Shown: positions 7,197 through 15,517 of the stretch, piece by piece | Numbering within the stretch: the first letter of the stretch is position 1 | How the letters are laid out: every line of letters begins with the position of its first letter | Source: an uncultured Lachnospiraceae bacterium | Lineage (GTDB): Bacteria; Bacillota; Clostridia; Lachnospirales; Lachnospiraceae | Direction of reading: 5' to 3' | DNA: 54,513 nucleotides | Assembly: GCA_910587085.1 (NCBI GenBank) | Contig: CAJUMC010000016.1 | Span: forward strand, 1 to 54,513 | Program-made: the position numbers and the translations under genes | Notes under the pieces: model-generated | The model's database searches: none | What the model was told of the DNA's origin: nothing | Seen by the model: only the letters and a program-made list of their open reading frames with translations

Positions 7197-10100
7197 ATGT
7201 ATCGTTGCTGTATACATATTTATTTGATCGGTAAGGCAAACAGCCTGTTTGAGACAATGAAGGCAATGGCCCCGCTGGAACATTTTACGCACGAATTCTG
7301 CGAGAGCGATGTTCCGTCCGGCGCGGTCTCCGCGGCGGACGTTATTTTTGCCGTGCTGCCCGGGCTGGATGCGGAAGGTACCGTACGGTCGCTTTTGTCG
7401 GCAAAACGGTCGGATGCGGAGCTTATTGTGCTTGCAGAGAGAGAGCAGACGCCGGAAATCATCCGCCTGCTGGACGGTGTAAAGGATATGTGGCTGCTTC
7501 CGATGTCCGGAGAGGAGCTGCAGTTCCGTTTTCTGCGGTGGCAGCAGGCCTGCAAAGCGGACCGGGATGCCCGCGAGACCGCACATTTTCTGGAGGCGAC
7601 CATCAACAGTGTGCCGAATCTGGTATGGTATAAGGACAAAAACGGCATTCACGAGAAGGTGAACGACAGCTTCTGCCGGATTGTGAATAAAACCAAAAAG
7701 CAGGTAGAGGGCCGGGGACACGCCTATATCTGGGATGTTGAGCACGACGATCCGGCCTGCATCGAGTCCGAGCGCGAGGTGATGACTACGCGCAGAACCT
7801 GCATCTCGGAGGAGACTGTCCGGTCGGGCAGCGACACAAAGCTGCTGACCACCTACAAATCGCCGCTCTACGACTTTGACGGCAGTGTAATGGGCACGGT
7901 CGGCGTTGCCATCGACATTACGAAGGAGCGTGCCTTTGAGCGAGAGGTGGTGAGGAAGACCCGCTCCCTGGAAAAAATATTTACTTCGATGGAATGCGGC
8001 GTGCTTTGCCATTCGCTGGACGGAACCCGCATTCTCAACGTCAACAGTGCCGCGCTTAAAATTCTTGGCTATGAATCCTGTGAGGAGCTGGAGGCCGCCG
8101 GCTTTGATATGGTCGCGAAGTCTGTTCTGGATCAGGACAAGGAAAAGCTGCGGGATAATATCCGGACGCTGAAAAACGAGGGAGACAGCATCAGCGTCGA
8201 GTACAGCGTGAGGCATAAAAACGGGGAAATTCTGCATGTAATGGGAAATATAAAACTGCTGCAGGAAAACGGCGAGCTTTTCTTTCAGCGCTTTATGCTC
8301 GACTGCACGGCGCAGAAGGCGCAGGAGCGGGAAAAAGAGCTGCGCCAGATTGAGCTCATCCACGCGCTCGGCATCGACTACAACCTTGTCTGCTTTTTTG
8401 ATCTGGCAACGGGCCGGGGAAATACGCTGCGGGTAAACGACTGCGAGCTGGAGATTCTGAAGCCGATTTTCGGGACGGAAAACGATTTCGTACTGGAAGA
8501 GAACCTGGGTACATATATTAACACCTGCGTTCTTGAGGAGGATCAGGAGGCGATGCGGGAAGCCTGCTCGAAGGAATGGCTGCGGGCAGAGCTCTCTGAA
8601 AAGAATATGGTCTATGTGAATTACCGGACGCACTGCGGGGAGGAGACGAGGTATTTTCAGCTGAAGGCCGTGCGCACGGGAGACTGGGAAAGGCAGCAGG
8701 GCGTTGTGCTTGGCTTCCGAAGCGTGGACGACGAAACAAGGCGCGAGCTGGAAAAGAAGATTGCGCTGGAGGACGCGCTTTCCCAGGCAAACCGGGCGAG
8801 CCGGGCCAAGAGTATCTTCCTCTCCAATATGTCCCATGACATCCGCACGCCGATGAACGCCATTGTGGGTTTTACAACACTTGCGATCAATCATATCGAC
8901 CACCGGGAGCAGGTTGAGGAATATCTGAAAAAAATCAAGACCTCGGGAAATCATCTGCTCAGCCTGATCAACGACGTTCTGGACATGAGCCGCATCGAGA
9001 GCGGGAAAATGCGCCTGGAGGAGAAGGCCTGCAGCCTGCCGGAGATTCTGCACGGTCTGCGGAGCATGATTCAGGGGGATATCCATGCAAAGCAGCTTGA
9101 GCTCTATATTGATACCGTTGATGTCTATGATGATGATATTTACTGCGACAAGCTGCGTCTGAATCAGGTGCTGCTGAATCTGCTGAGCAATGCCATCAAA
9201 TATACGGCGGCAGGCGGCACGGTCACCTTCCGGATCACGGAGAAGGCCGGTGCGCCGGAGGGATATGCCCTTTTCGAATTCTTAATTAAAGATACGGGCA
9301 TCGGCATGAGCGATGAGTTCGTGGCCCATATTTTCGAGCCGTTTGAGCGTGAGAGGAATTCGACCATCAGCGGGATTCAGGGAACCGGTCTCGGAATGGC
9401 GATCACGAAAAATATTGTGGATATGATGAACGGCACGATCGAGGTGCAAAGCAAGCAGAATGTAGGCACGGAATGCAAGGTTACGTTTATGTTCCAGCTG
9501 AATGCCGAAGCCAAGGTGCCGATGCTTCTTCCGGAGCTGAAAAATTGCCGTGCGCTTGTGGTCGACGACGATTTCAACACCTGCGACAGTGTGTCCTACA
9601 TGCTTCAGCAGATCGGCATGCGGGCGGAATGGACCCTGTCGGGCAAGGAAGCGGTGCTGCGCACGCGGCAGGCCCTGATGCGCAAAGATAACTACGATGT
9701 CTATATTGTGGATTGGCTGCTGCCGGATGTAAACGGCATCGAAGTGGTGAGAAGAATCCGCCGGGAAACGGGGGACGATGTGCCGGTTATTGTGCTGACC
9801 GCGTACGACTGGTCGGATATCGAGGATGAGGCGGAGGAAGCGGGAGTTTCTGCTTTCTGCAGCAAGCCGCTGTTTATGTCGGAGCTGCGGAGCTGCCTGA
9901 GCTCGATAGTAACCCAGAATACTTCCGAGGAGAAAAAATCGGATCGCAGGAACAGGAGCCATACGGAGCGTATTCTGCTGGCGGAAGATAACGAACTCAA
10001 CCAGGAGATTGCGGTTGCGATTCTGAGCGAGGCGGGCTTTCAGGTCGAGGTTGCGGACAACGGGCGGATTGCGGTGGATATGCTGAAAAATTCTGAGGCG

Positions 10101-10340
10101 GGTTATTATCAGCTTGTGCTGATGGACGTTCAGATGCCGGAGATGGACGGGTATGAGGCAGCACGGACAATCCGCGCCATGGACGACGGAGAGCGCGCGT
10201 CCATCCCGATTCTGGCCATGACGGCAAATGCGTTTGAGGAGGATAAGCAGGAGGCGCTGCGGAACGGAATGAACGGCCATATTGCAAAGCCGATCGACAT
10301 GAAAAAGCTGATTCAGACGCTTGACAGAGTACTTGGCTGA
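7197..10340 (+). CDS. Hybrid sensor histidine kinase with PAS domains and two receiver domains
   Basis: 1047 residues without obvious membrane segments, so a cytoplasmic sensor. Order: a degenerate receiver-like N-terminal region (about 1-120); PAS domains (about 128-240 and 255-370) and a third PAS-like region to about 510; HisKA with the phospho-His in SNMSHDIRTPMN (His547); HATPase_c with NLLSNAIKY, DTGIGM and GTGLGM; receiver 1 (VVDDD, acceptor Asp839 in YIVDWLLPD); receiver 2 (LLAEDNELNQ, acceptor Asp977 in LMDVQMPEMDG). ATP-driven phosphotransfer from His to the two Asp residues is expected. No HPt domain, DNA-binding regulator or other partner is nearby, so it is an orphan; its output and signal are unknown. 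The ribosome site is GGAGAGG. Confidence 0.93.
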   Translation: MYRCCIHIYLIGKANSLFETMKAMAPLEHFTHEFCESDVPSGAVSAADVIFAVLPGLDAEGTVRSLLSAKRSDAELIVLAEREQTPEIIRLLDGVKDMWLLPMSGEELQFRFLRWQQACKADRDARETAHFLEATINSVPNLVWYKDKNGIHEKVNDSFCRIVNKTKKQVEGRGHAYIWDVEHDDPACIESEREVMTTRRTCISEETVRSGSDTKLLTTYKSPLYDFDGSVMGTVGVAIDITKERAFEREVVRKTRSLEKIFTSMECGVLCHSLDGTRILNVNSAALKILGYESCEELEAAGFDMVAKSVLDQDKEKLRDNIRTLKNEGDSISVEYSVRHKNGEILHVMGNIKLLQENGELFFQRFMLDCTAQKAQEREKELRQIELIHALGIDYNLVCFFDLATGRGNTLRVNDCELEILKPIFGTENDFVLEENLGTYINTCVLEEDQEAMREACSKEWLRAELSEKNMVYVNYRTHCGEETRYFQLKAVRTGDWERQQGVVLGFRSVDDETRRELEKKIALEDALSQANRASRAKSIFLSNMSHDIRTPMNAIVGFTTLAINHIDHREQVEEYLKKIKTSGNHLLSLINDVLDMSRIESGKMRLEEKACSLPEILHGLRSMIQGDIHAKQLELYIDTVDVYDDDIYCDKLRLNQVLLNLLSNAIKYTAAGGTVTFRITEKAGAPEGYALFEFLIKDTGIGMSDEFVAHIFEPFERERNSTISGIQGTGLGMAITKNIVDMMNGTIEVQSKQNVGTECKVTFMFQLNAEAKVPMLLPELKNCRALVVDDDFNTCDSVSYMLQQIGMRAEWTLSGKEAVLRTRQALMRKDNYDVYIVDWLLPDVNGIEVVRRIRRETGDDVPVIVLTAYDWSDIEDEAEEAGVSAFCSKPLFMSELRSCLSSIVTQNTSEEKKSDRRNRSHTERILLAEDNELNQEIAVAILSEAGFQVEVADNGRIAVDMLKNSEAGYYQLVLMDVQMPEMDGYEAARTIRAMDDGERASIPILAMTANAFEEDKQEALRNGMNGHIAKPIDMKKLIQTLDRVLG

Positions 10341-10355
10341 GACAGAAAGAAAAAC

Positions 10356-10395
10356 TTCGGGGGATTGTTGCAGAAGCTGCGGGCAATCCCCCGAA
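10356..10395 (-). terminator. Terminator for the minus-strand Cys-rich gene
   Basis: A perfect 12-base inverted repeat (TTCGGGGGATTG and CAATCCCCCGAA) is followed, on the minus strand, by GTTTTTCTTTC. It therefore acts as an intrinsic terminator for the gene at 10439-11245 and may also block read-through from the histidine kinase. Confidence 0.8.
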
Positions 10396-10438
10396 TCGTA
10401 CCCAAGAAGAGGCAGGATACTTTTTCCGGTTTCCTGCA

Positions 10439-11245
10439 TTATATTTTCTTTACATACTCATATACTTTTTCCGACCATTCCCAGATATCCCTGCAGTCAT
10501 TCCGGACTAAATAAATTTTATCCTTTATCGTTTCGGGAATATGCTGCATGATCGTATCCTGATACATCGTTGGAACAATAATCGCATAAACCCAATCCTT
10601 TAACACGACCTCATCTTTTATTTTGAGCGGCAGGACTCCCTCAAATGCTGCATTCGGGTGCTGTATTATTTCATTATACCGGAAGAAAAAACGCACTCCC
10701 GGCGTAAAATCCCTGCCAAGGTCGGTTTCCTTAGGAAATCTTCCAAGCTTCCGTTCCATTACCAGGCGGTCTCCTGCCTGGCAGTTCCCCCATGCGAACA
10801 TAATATAGTCGAAATAGTCTTCGGGGTCGTTTGCCGCATTTCTTTTCTCCGCTTTCAGTTTCTCTGCGGGGATTCCTCGTGCTGAGACAGGTGAGAGCAG
10901 ACTGCCGCAATCCAATATTTTTATTGCATTTTCGATGGGGGAAGTATGACATACAAAGTCGGTAAAACAGCCTTTATACTTGGGACAGGCGGTACATTCT
11001 GTTATTTTCTCCGGAACGGATACACGTTTTTTGTTTCTGCCTGTCATCCTATATTCTTTGATTCGATTCAGTATGATTTCTTCCGCCTCAATATCACAGG
11101 TTCTTCTATATCGGGCTTCGTAGTTTATAAAGTCTATAATTGTTTGAATTTCCCATTCAGTTATGTTCGGATAGTCTGACAAGTTTTTATAAAACACACC
11201 ATCCCAGCATTCCGTACAATCGAATTTCCCGACTTTGATCAGCAT
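10439..11245 (-). CDS. Unidentified Cys-rich protein, possible ADP-ribosyltransferase-like fold
   Basis: 268 residues if started at MLIKVGKFDCTECW; an in-frame ATG ten codons upstream (11275) is also possible because GGAGGG lies between them. Cysteines cluster in FDCTEC and in TACPKYKGC followed by VCH, suggesting bound zinc or an iron-sulphur site. The middle reads CHTSPIENAIKILDCGSLLS, a layout (His, then Asn/Ala-Ile-Leu-x-x-Gly-x-Leu) that recalls DarT-type ADP-ribosyltransferases, with an Arg/Phe-rich GVRFFFRYNEI further on. That comparison is weak and from memory. No antitoxin-like partner is adjacent. The DNA is markedly more AT-rich than its neighbours, which suggests acquisition. Confidence 0.55.
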   Translation of the reverse strand: MLIKVGKFDCTECWDGVFYKNLSDYPNITEWEIQTIIDFINYEARYRRTCDIEAEEIILNRIKEYRMTGRNKKRVSVPEKITECTACPKYKGCFTDFVCHTSPIENAIKILDCGSLLSPVSARGIPAEKLKAEKRNAANDPEDYFDYIMFAWGNCQAGDRLVMERKLGRFPKETDLGRDFTPGVRFFFRYNEIIQHPNAAFEGVLPLKIKDEVVLKDWVYAIIVPTMYQDTIMQHIPETIKDKIYLVRNDCRDIWEWSEKVYEYVKKI

Positions 11246-11544
11246 CCTTTTCTCTGTCCCTCCAATCCCGGTCATGATTTGATTATTTTATGAGAAACAC
11301 CAGCCAAGTAAATACAAGCAGCTTTACCTGCCTATACCCGGTATGGGCAAATGCGGATGTCTGTCATGCAAATTTCATTGTATCACTTCCGGCTTCCGCT
11401 CACAACAAAAAGAAGAAGCATAGCCGCCAATACGCAGGCCTGTGAAGAATTCCCCGGCAGGAGGGCGGCTGTTTGCAGCAGGAATCAGAGTGCTGTAAAA
11501 AATATGAAAATGTTCGGAGTTTTCACACCCATTGTCATCAATAT
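11246..11544. other. Gap between the Cys-rich gene and the aldolase promoter
   Basis: Divergent intergenic DNA, AT-rich near 11280-11340. I see no gene or RNA structure. The minus-strand gene must have its promoter here, but no convincing -35/-10 pair was found. Confidence 0.4.
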
Positions 11545-11545
11545 G

Positions 11546-11554
11546 TGGTATAAT
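11546..11554 (+). promoter_or_regulatory. Extended -10 promoter of the hexuronate genes
   Basis: TGG followed directly by TATAAT (11549-11554) gives a strong extended -10; no good -35 is present. It would create a leader of about 375 bases before the aldolase start at 11937. Confidence 0.5.
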
Positions 11555-11570
11555 TACTGCAGCACGGATT

Positions 11571-11601
11571 GGCTCCCGGCACCGCCCGGGCGCGGGGAGC
11601 C
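11571..11601 (+). other. 5' leader hairpin
   Basis: GGCTCCC (11571-11577) and GGGAGCC (11595-11601) form a perfect stem at the very start of the predicted aldolase leader RNA. It could stabilise the transcript; no T run follows, so it is not a terminator. Confidence 0.4.
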
Positions 11602-11692
11602 GCCGGATAAGTGAAATTGTCCGCTGCGGCCTGACGGCTTTCTGCCGGTCTGTCCGAAGGCGGGGGAACTGCCGTGCTGCCGCCCGGAACGG

Positions 11693-11844
11693 CCAATCGA
11701 ACAACCGGGCAATCAGACAATCAGCCAACCGTCCAATAAGACAACCGGCCAGCAAACCAGGCAATAGGCCAACCGCCTAACCAACCAGGCAACCGTCCGA
11801 TAGGACAACCGGACAACCAGCCAACCAGCCAACCAACCGGGCAA
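11693..11844 (+). repeat. Octamer-phased tandem repeat in the aldolase leader
   Basis: The 152 bases divide exactly into 19 consecutive 8-base units such as CCAACCAG, ACAACCGG, GCAATCAG, CCAACCGT and CCGATAGG. The phase is kept without a single insertion or deletion although the sequence varies. Eight is not a multiple of three, so a protein repeat is not the reason. It lies inside the predicted untranslated leader of the aldolase gene. Confidence 0.85.
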
Positions 11845-11936
11845 AAAGCAGGGAACGGGAGGGGTTTCCTGATTTCCGGGCAAAGCGGAACACGGAACCA
11901 TTGCAGGCGTAAACATAATTTCAGGAGGAGAGGAAA

Positions 11937-12908
11937 ATGGACAACAAAAAATTTTTAGAGCAGATGGAATGTACGGGCATTGTCCCGGTGATTAAGCTGG
12001 AGAATACCGACGACGCGGTAAATCTGGCGAAGGCGCTGTATGACGGCGGCATTCACTGCGCCGAGGTTACATTCCGCGCGGCAGGTGCGGACAAGGTGAT
12101 CTCGCAGATGGTACAGGCATACCCGGATATGCTGGTCGGGGCGGGCACGGTTCTCACAACCGAGCAGTGCGACAAGGCGATTGCGGCGGGAGCAAAATTC
12201 TGCGTTGCACCGGGGCTGAACCCGAAAGTGGTAAAGCATTGTCTGGACAAAGGAATTCCGTTTACGCCTGGTGTTGCCAACGGAAGCCAGATTGAGCAGG
12301 CAATGGAGCTCGGCCTTGACTTCGTAAAATTCTTCCCGGCGGAGCAGGCGGGCGGTCTGTCCTACATCAAGGCGATTGCAGCTCCGTACTCCTCCATGAA
12401 GTTCATGCCGACGGGAGGCATCAATGAAAATAACCTGAATACTTATCTTTCCTTTAAGAAGACTGTCTGCTGCGGGGGCAGCTGGATTGTTCCGGATGCG
12501 CTTGTCAAGGCGGGCAAATGGGAGGAGATTACGGCGCTCTGCCGCACAGCAGTCAACAAAATGCTCGGTTTCTCGGTTGCGCACATCGGCATAAACTGCG
12601 GGAACGAGGACGAGGCGAAGGCAACCACCGCGGATTTCGCGAAATTGTTCGGCTGGGAGCAGAAGGTTGGGAACAGCAGCGTGTTTGCGGGAAGCTATGT
12701 CGAGTGCATGAAAACGCCGTACAAGGGTGCGAAGGGGCATATCGCAGTGGCGACGAACAGCGTGCGCCGCGCGGTTTACCAGCTCGGGCATAAAGGTGTC
12801 GCGGTTGATATGGAGACGGCAAAATACGATGCGGACGGAAGAATGACATTCGCGTATCTGAAGGATGAATTCAGCGGTTTTGCGGTTCATCTTGTGGAGA
12901 AAAAGTAA
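11937..12908 (+). CDS. eda: KDPG/KHG aldolase fused to a C-terminal VOC (glyoxalase-like) domain
   Basis: 323 residues. The first 205 are a class I KDPG aldolase: Glu43 in CAEVTFR and Arg47, the GAGTVL turn, and the Schiff-base Lys131 in DFVKFFPAE, followed by MPTGGI for phosphate binding. It splits 2-keto-3-deoxy-6-phosphogluconate into pyruvate and glyceraldehyde 3-phosphate, the last step of hexuronate breakdown. Residues from about 215 (FSVAHIGINC to GFAVHLVEKK) read as one VOC/glyoxalase-type domain, making the protein longer than the usual 205-215 residues. The role of the extra domain is unknown. Ribosome site AGGAGAGG. The stop overlaps the next start (TAATG), so the two are translationally coupled. 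Confidence 0.9.
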   Translation: MDNKKFLEQMECTGIVPVIKLENTDDAVNLAKALYDGGIHCAEVTFRAAGADKVISQMVQAYPDMLVGAGTVLTTEQCDKAIAAGAKFCVAPGLNPKVVKHCLDKGIPFTPGVANGSQIEQAMELGLDFVKFFPAEQAGGLSYIKAIAAPYSSMKFMPTGGINENNLNTYLSFKKTVCCGGSWIVPDALVKAGKWEEITALCRTAVNKMLGFSVAHIGINCGNEDEAKATTADFAKLFGWEQKVGNSSVFAGSYVECMKTPYKGAKGHIAVATNSVRRAVYQLGHKGVAVDMETAKYDADGRMTFAYLKDEFSGFAVHLVEKK

Positions 12909-13741
12909 TGCGGCTGTTTATCCGTGCCCATGACCTCGGGGTCACAGGGGAGGATAAGATTGCAGCCCGCCTCTGTGAGCTGGGGCTTGACGGTGTGCAG
13001 CTGGTCGCTTACAAGGTGCTGCCGGATGTCGCTTATGCGCCGGGGGCGGTTGATGCCGCGCGTGCAAGGAAGGTCGCTGCGGTATTTGCAGCGGCGGGCA
13101 AAAGCGTACCGCTGATCGGGGCGTATTTTAACTGCGTCCACCCGGATAGGGAAAAGGCAGAAAACGGCGCTGCCGTGTTCCGTGATTATCTGCGGCTCGC
13201 GCAAGATTTCGGCTGTGACACGGTTGGTTCCGAGACGGGTTCGTGCAACGGCGACCCGTGGCTCTTCCACCCGGAAAACCGCACGGACGAGGCGCGTGCA
13301 GCCGTGGTGCGCACGTTCTCCGGACTCTGCGACTATGCGCAGGATTATAACGCTTATGTCGGGATGGAAGGGGCGCTTGGCCATGTCTGCTATGACGTGA
13401 AATGTCTGGCGCGTGCGGTGCGGGAGATCGGAAGGGACAATATCCGGATTATTTTTGACTTGTACAATTATCTTGACGAGTCAAATATTGATAAAAGGTA
13501 TGATATCCTTGCCGAGGGGCTGCAGACCTTCGGCGGCCGGATTCATATCTTCCATATCAAGGACTGTGTGATAAAAAGCGACGGTTCGATGGAGCAGTGC
13601 GGTGTCGGGAAAGGGATTTTCGACTATGGGAGAATTCTGCCGGAGATCAAAAAGGTATGCCCGGACGCGAATCTTGTCTTCGAGGAGACGGTGGGAGAGG
13701 ATATTCCGGATGCGGTTGCATATATCAGGGAGCGGATGTAG
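12908..13741 (+). CDS. Sugar phosphate isomerase/epimerase, TIM barrel (AP endonuclease 2-like)
   Basis: 277 residues. The pattern VQLVAYKVLPD, VPLIGAYFNC, DTVGSETGS, VGMEGALGHVCYD, IRIIFDLYNYLD and IHIFHIKDC is typical of the xylose isomerase-like TIM-barrel family, with Glu, Asp, His and Glu (VFEETVG) placed to bind a divalent metal. It overlaps the aldolase by one base and precedes uxaB, so a step in hexuronate or related sugar acid use is likely. Members range from tagatose epimerases to myo-inositol enzymes, so no substrate is named. The final reading frame ends at 13741 with a 114-base gap before uxaB. Confidence 0.8.
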   Translation: MRLFIRAHDLGVTGEDKIAARLCELGLDGVQLVAYKVLPDVAYAPGAVDAARARKVAAVFAAAGKSVPLIGAYFNCVHPDREKAENGAAVFRDYLRLAQDFGCDTVGSETGSCNGDPWLFHPENRTDEARAAVVRTFSGLCDYAQDYNAYVGMEGALGHVCYDVKCLARAVREIGRDNIRIIFDLYNYLDESNIDKRYDILAEGLQTFGGRIHIFHIKDCVIKSDGSMEQCGVGKGIFDYGRILPEIKKVCPDANLVFEETVGEDIPDAVAYIRERM

Positions 13742-13855
13742 GGCAAGAGGAACGAAAAAGCGGCAGAATCCGGGAGAATGCCGGAAGCCGGATTCCTTCC
13801 ATGACGGCGAACGCAGCTGAGGAGGAGTGGGCGGTACTGCAGAACGGGAGGGAGC

Positions 13856-15307
13856 ATGAAGCAGCTGAACAGAAGTAATTTCATAACGGGCGAAAGGCCC
13901 GTCAAAGTCCTCCAGTTCGGCGAGGGGAATTTTCTGCGGGCCTTTGCAGACTGGATTTTGCAGGAGTTAAACGATGCCGGGGTAATCTGCTGTGATGTGG
14001 CAGTAGTGCAGCCGAGGGCAACGGGACGGGTGAAGGAGCTTGCGGTGCAGGATGGCCTGTATACGCTCTGTCTTGAGGGCATTGACAGGGGGGAGAGGGT
14101 GCAGAGCCGCCGCATCATCGACGTGCTGCGCGATTTCATCGACCCTTTTGAGCAGTATGAAAAATTCCTTTCCTACGCAAAGAGCGGGGATTTGGAAATC
14201 ATTATCTCAAACACGACCGAGGCGGGCATTGTGCACGACGCTTCCGACACGGATTTTTCCGTATGTCCGAAAAGTTTTCCGGGAAAGCTGCTGGCGTTTT
14301 TAAAAGCGAGATATGACCACTTTCAGGGCGATATGACAAAGGGGCTTGCCATTATCCCGTGCGAGCTGATCGACCATAACGGGGAGGAACTGAAACGGGT
14401 TCTTCTGGAACTTGCGAAGATCCGCGGTATGGATGAGGGGTTCGTGAACTGGCTGACGGCGGCGAATCATTTTACCAATACGCTTGTTGACCGCATTGTT
14501 CCGGGCTATCCGCGCGATACCGCAAAGGAGATCTGCGAGGAGACGGGCTTTGCTGACAACAACATTGTCAAAGGCGGGATCTTCCATCTCTGGGTGCTGC
14601 AGAAGGAGCCGTTCGTGCAGGAGAAGCTCCCGGCGGACCGACCGGGCTTAAATGTTGTATTTGCGGACGATATCACGCCGTACAAGCAGCGCAAAGTCAA
14701 AATTTTAAACGGCTTGCACACCGCAATGGTTCCGGCGGCGTATCTGTGCGGGATTGACACGGTGCGCGGGAGCGTGGCCGATCCGGATGTCGGGAAATTT
14801 GTGCAAAAGCTGCTGAATGATGAGATCCGGCCGACCATTGACTTGCCGGAGGACGAGACGGATGCGTTTGCGTCATGTGTGATCGAGCGTTTTATGAACC
14901 CGTTCATCCGCCACGAACTGATGTCAATCGCGTTAAATTCCACGACGAAATTCAGAACCCGTCTGCTTCCAACCTACAACGACTACCGCGCAAAATTCGG
15001 GAAATCGCCGAAGCATATCCTGTTTTATATCCTGTTTTCGCTCGCGTCGCTGATCGTGTTTTACCGCGGAAAGCGCGGCGGGGAGGACATTGCGCTTAGT
15101 GATGCACCGGAATATCTGGAATTCTGGAAAAAACTCTGGGAGGCGGACGGGGATTATAAGGCGATGGCGCGGCGTGAGCTTGAAAATGAGACGCTGTGGG
15201 AGCAGAGTCTTGCGGCGGATGACAATACGGCACTGGTTGCGGGGTATATCAAAAGTATTGCAGAGGACGGAGGCCGGGCGGCGCTGCGGGCGTTTCTCGC
15301 TTCGTAG
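13856..15307 (+). CDS. uxaB: Tagaturonate reductase (altronate oxidoreductase)
   Basis: 483 residues, mannitol dehydrogenase superfamily. The N-terminal VLQFGEGNFLRAF loop binds NAD(H); VVQPRATGRVKEL and SNTTEAGI are characteristic of UxaB, and the helical C-terminal part carries KILNGLHTAMVP with the catalytic Lys region. It reduces tagaturonate to altronate with NADH in galacturonate catabolism. The start follows GGGAGGGAGC. It lies downstream of the aldolase and isomerase genes and is followed by a small hairpin. UxaC is 3.5 kb further on; altronate dehydratase and KDG kinase are not in the window. Confidence 0.92.
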   Translation: MKQLNRSNFITGERPVKVLQFGEGNFLRAFADWILQELNDAGVICCDVAVVQPRATGRVKELAVQDGLYTLCLEGIDRGERVQSRRIIDVLRDFIDPFEQYEKFLSYAKSGDLEIIISNTTEAGIVHDASDTDFSVCPKSFPGKLLAFLKARYDHFQGDMTKGLAIIPCELIDHNGEELKRVLLELAKIRGMDEGFVNWLTAANHFTNTLVDRIVPGYPRDTAKEICEETGFADNNIVKGGIFHLWVLQKEPFVQEKLPADRPGLNVVFADDITPYKQRKVKILNGLHTAMVPAAYLCGIDTVRGSVADPDVGKFVQKLLNDEIRPTIDLPEDETDAFASCVIERFMNPFIRHELMSIALNSTTKFRTRLLPTYNDYRAKFGKSPKHILFYILFSLASLIVFYRGKRGGEDIALSDAPEYLEFWKKLWEADGDYKAMARRELENETLWEQSLAADDNTALVAGYIKSIAEDGGRAALRAFLAS

Positions 15308-15311
15308 AAAA

Positions 15312-15326
15312 CGGTATTTTATACCG
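15312..15326 (+). terminator. Weak hairpin after uxaB
   Basis: CGGTAT and ATACCG pair across a TTT loop directly after the uxaB stop. A run of six T follows only 18 bases later, so this is at best an atypical terminator. Confidence 0.3.
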
Positions 15327-15350
15327 GCCGGGAGTGTGGTAAAATTTTTT

Positions 15351-15445
15351 GGAACTATAATGTTTTTACAATGATCTTACTTCCGGGTAAGTATTCCGGA
15401 ACTATAATGTTTTTGACAATGATTTTACTTCCGGGTAAGTATTCC
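15351..15445 (+). repeat. 47-base tandem duplication containing TATAAT
   Basis: Two adjacent copies (15351-15397 and 15398-15445), differing by one inserted G and one substitution. Each contains ACTATAATG and the near-palindrome TTCCGGGTAAGTATTCCGG. A third copy begins (GGAAT) and stops. The second copy creates TTGACA at 15413-15418. It lies 72 bases before the next gene, so it could duplicate a promoter or operator. Confidence 0.8.
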
Positions 15446-15517
15446 GGAATAAATGGATTTAAGTGATATCTGGAAAGATTATAAATATCAAAAAATTTTT
15501 ATAAGGAGTGAAATACC

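Noticed and set aside
7095..9086. 663-codon open frame on the minus strand opposite the histidine kinase
   Set aside because: It is the antisense shadow of a well-supported plus-strand gene; its translation is a low-information mix with many Arg, His, Leu and Pro and shows no motif or ribosome site.
10356..10395. Terminator of the histidine kinase gene
   Set aside because: The T tract is on the minus-strand side only, so it mainly serves the gene at 10439-11245.
11693..11844. Replication origin iterons
   Set aside because: Units of 8 bases are too short and no rep or dnaA gene is nearby; the tract lies in a likely leader.
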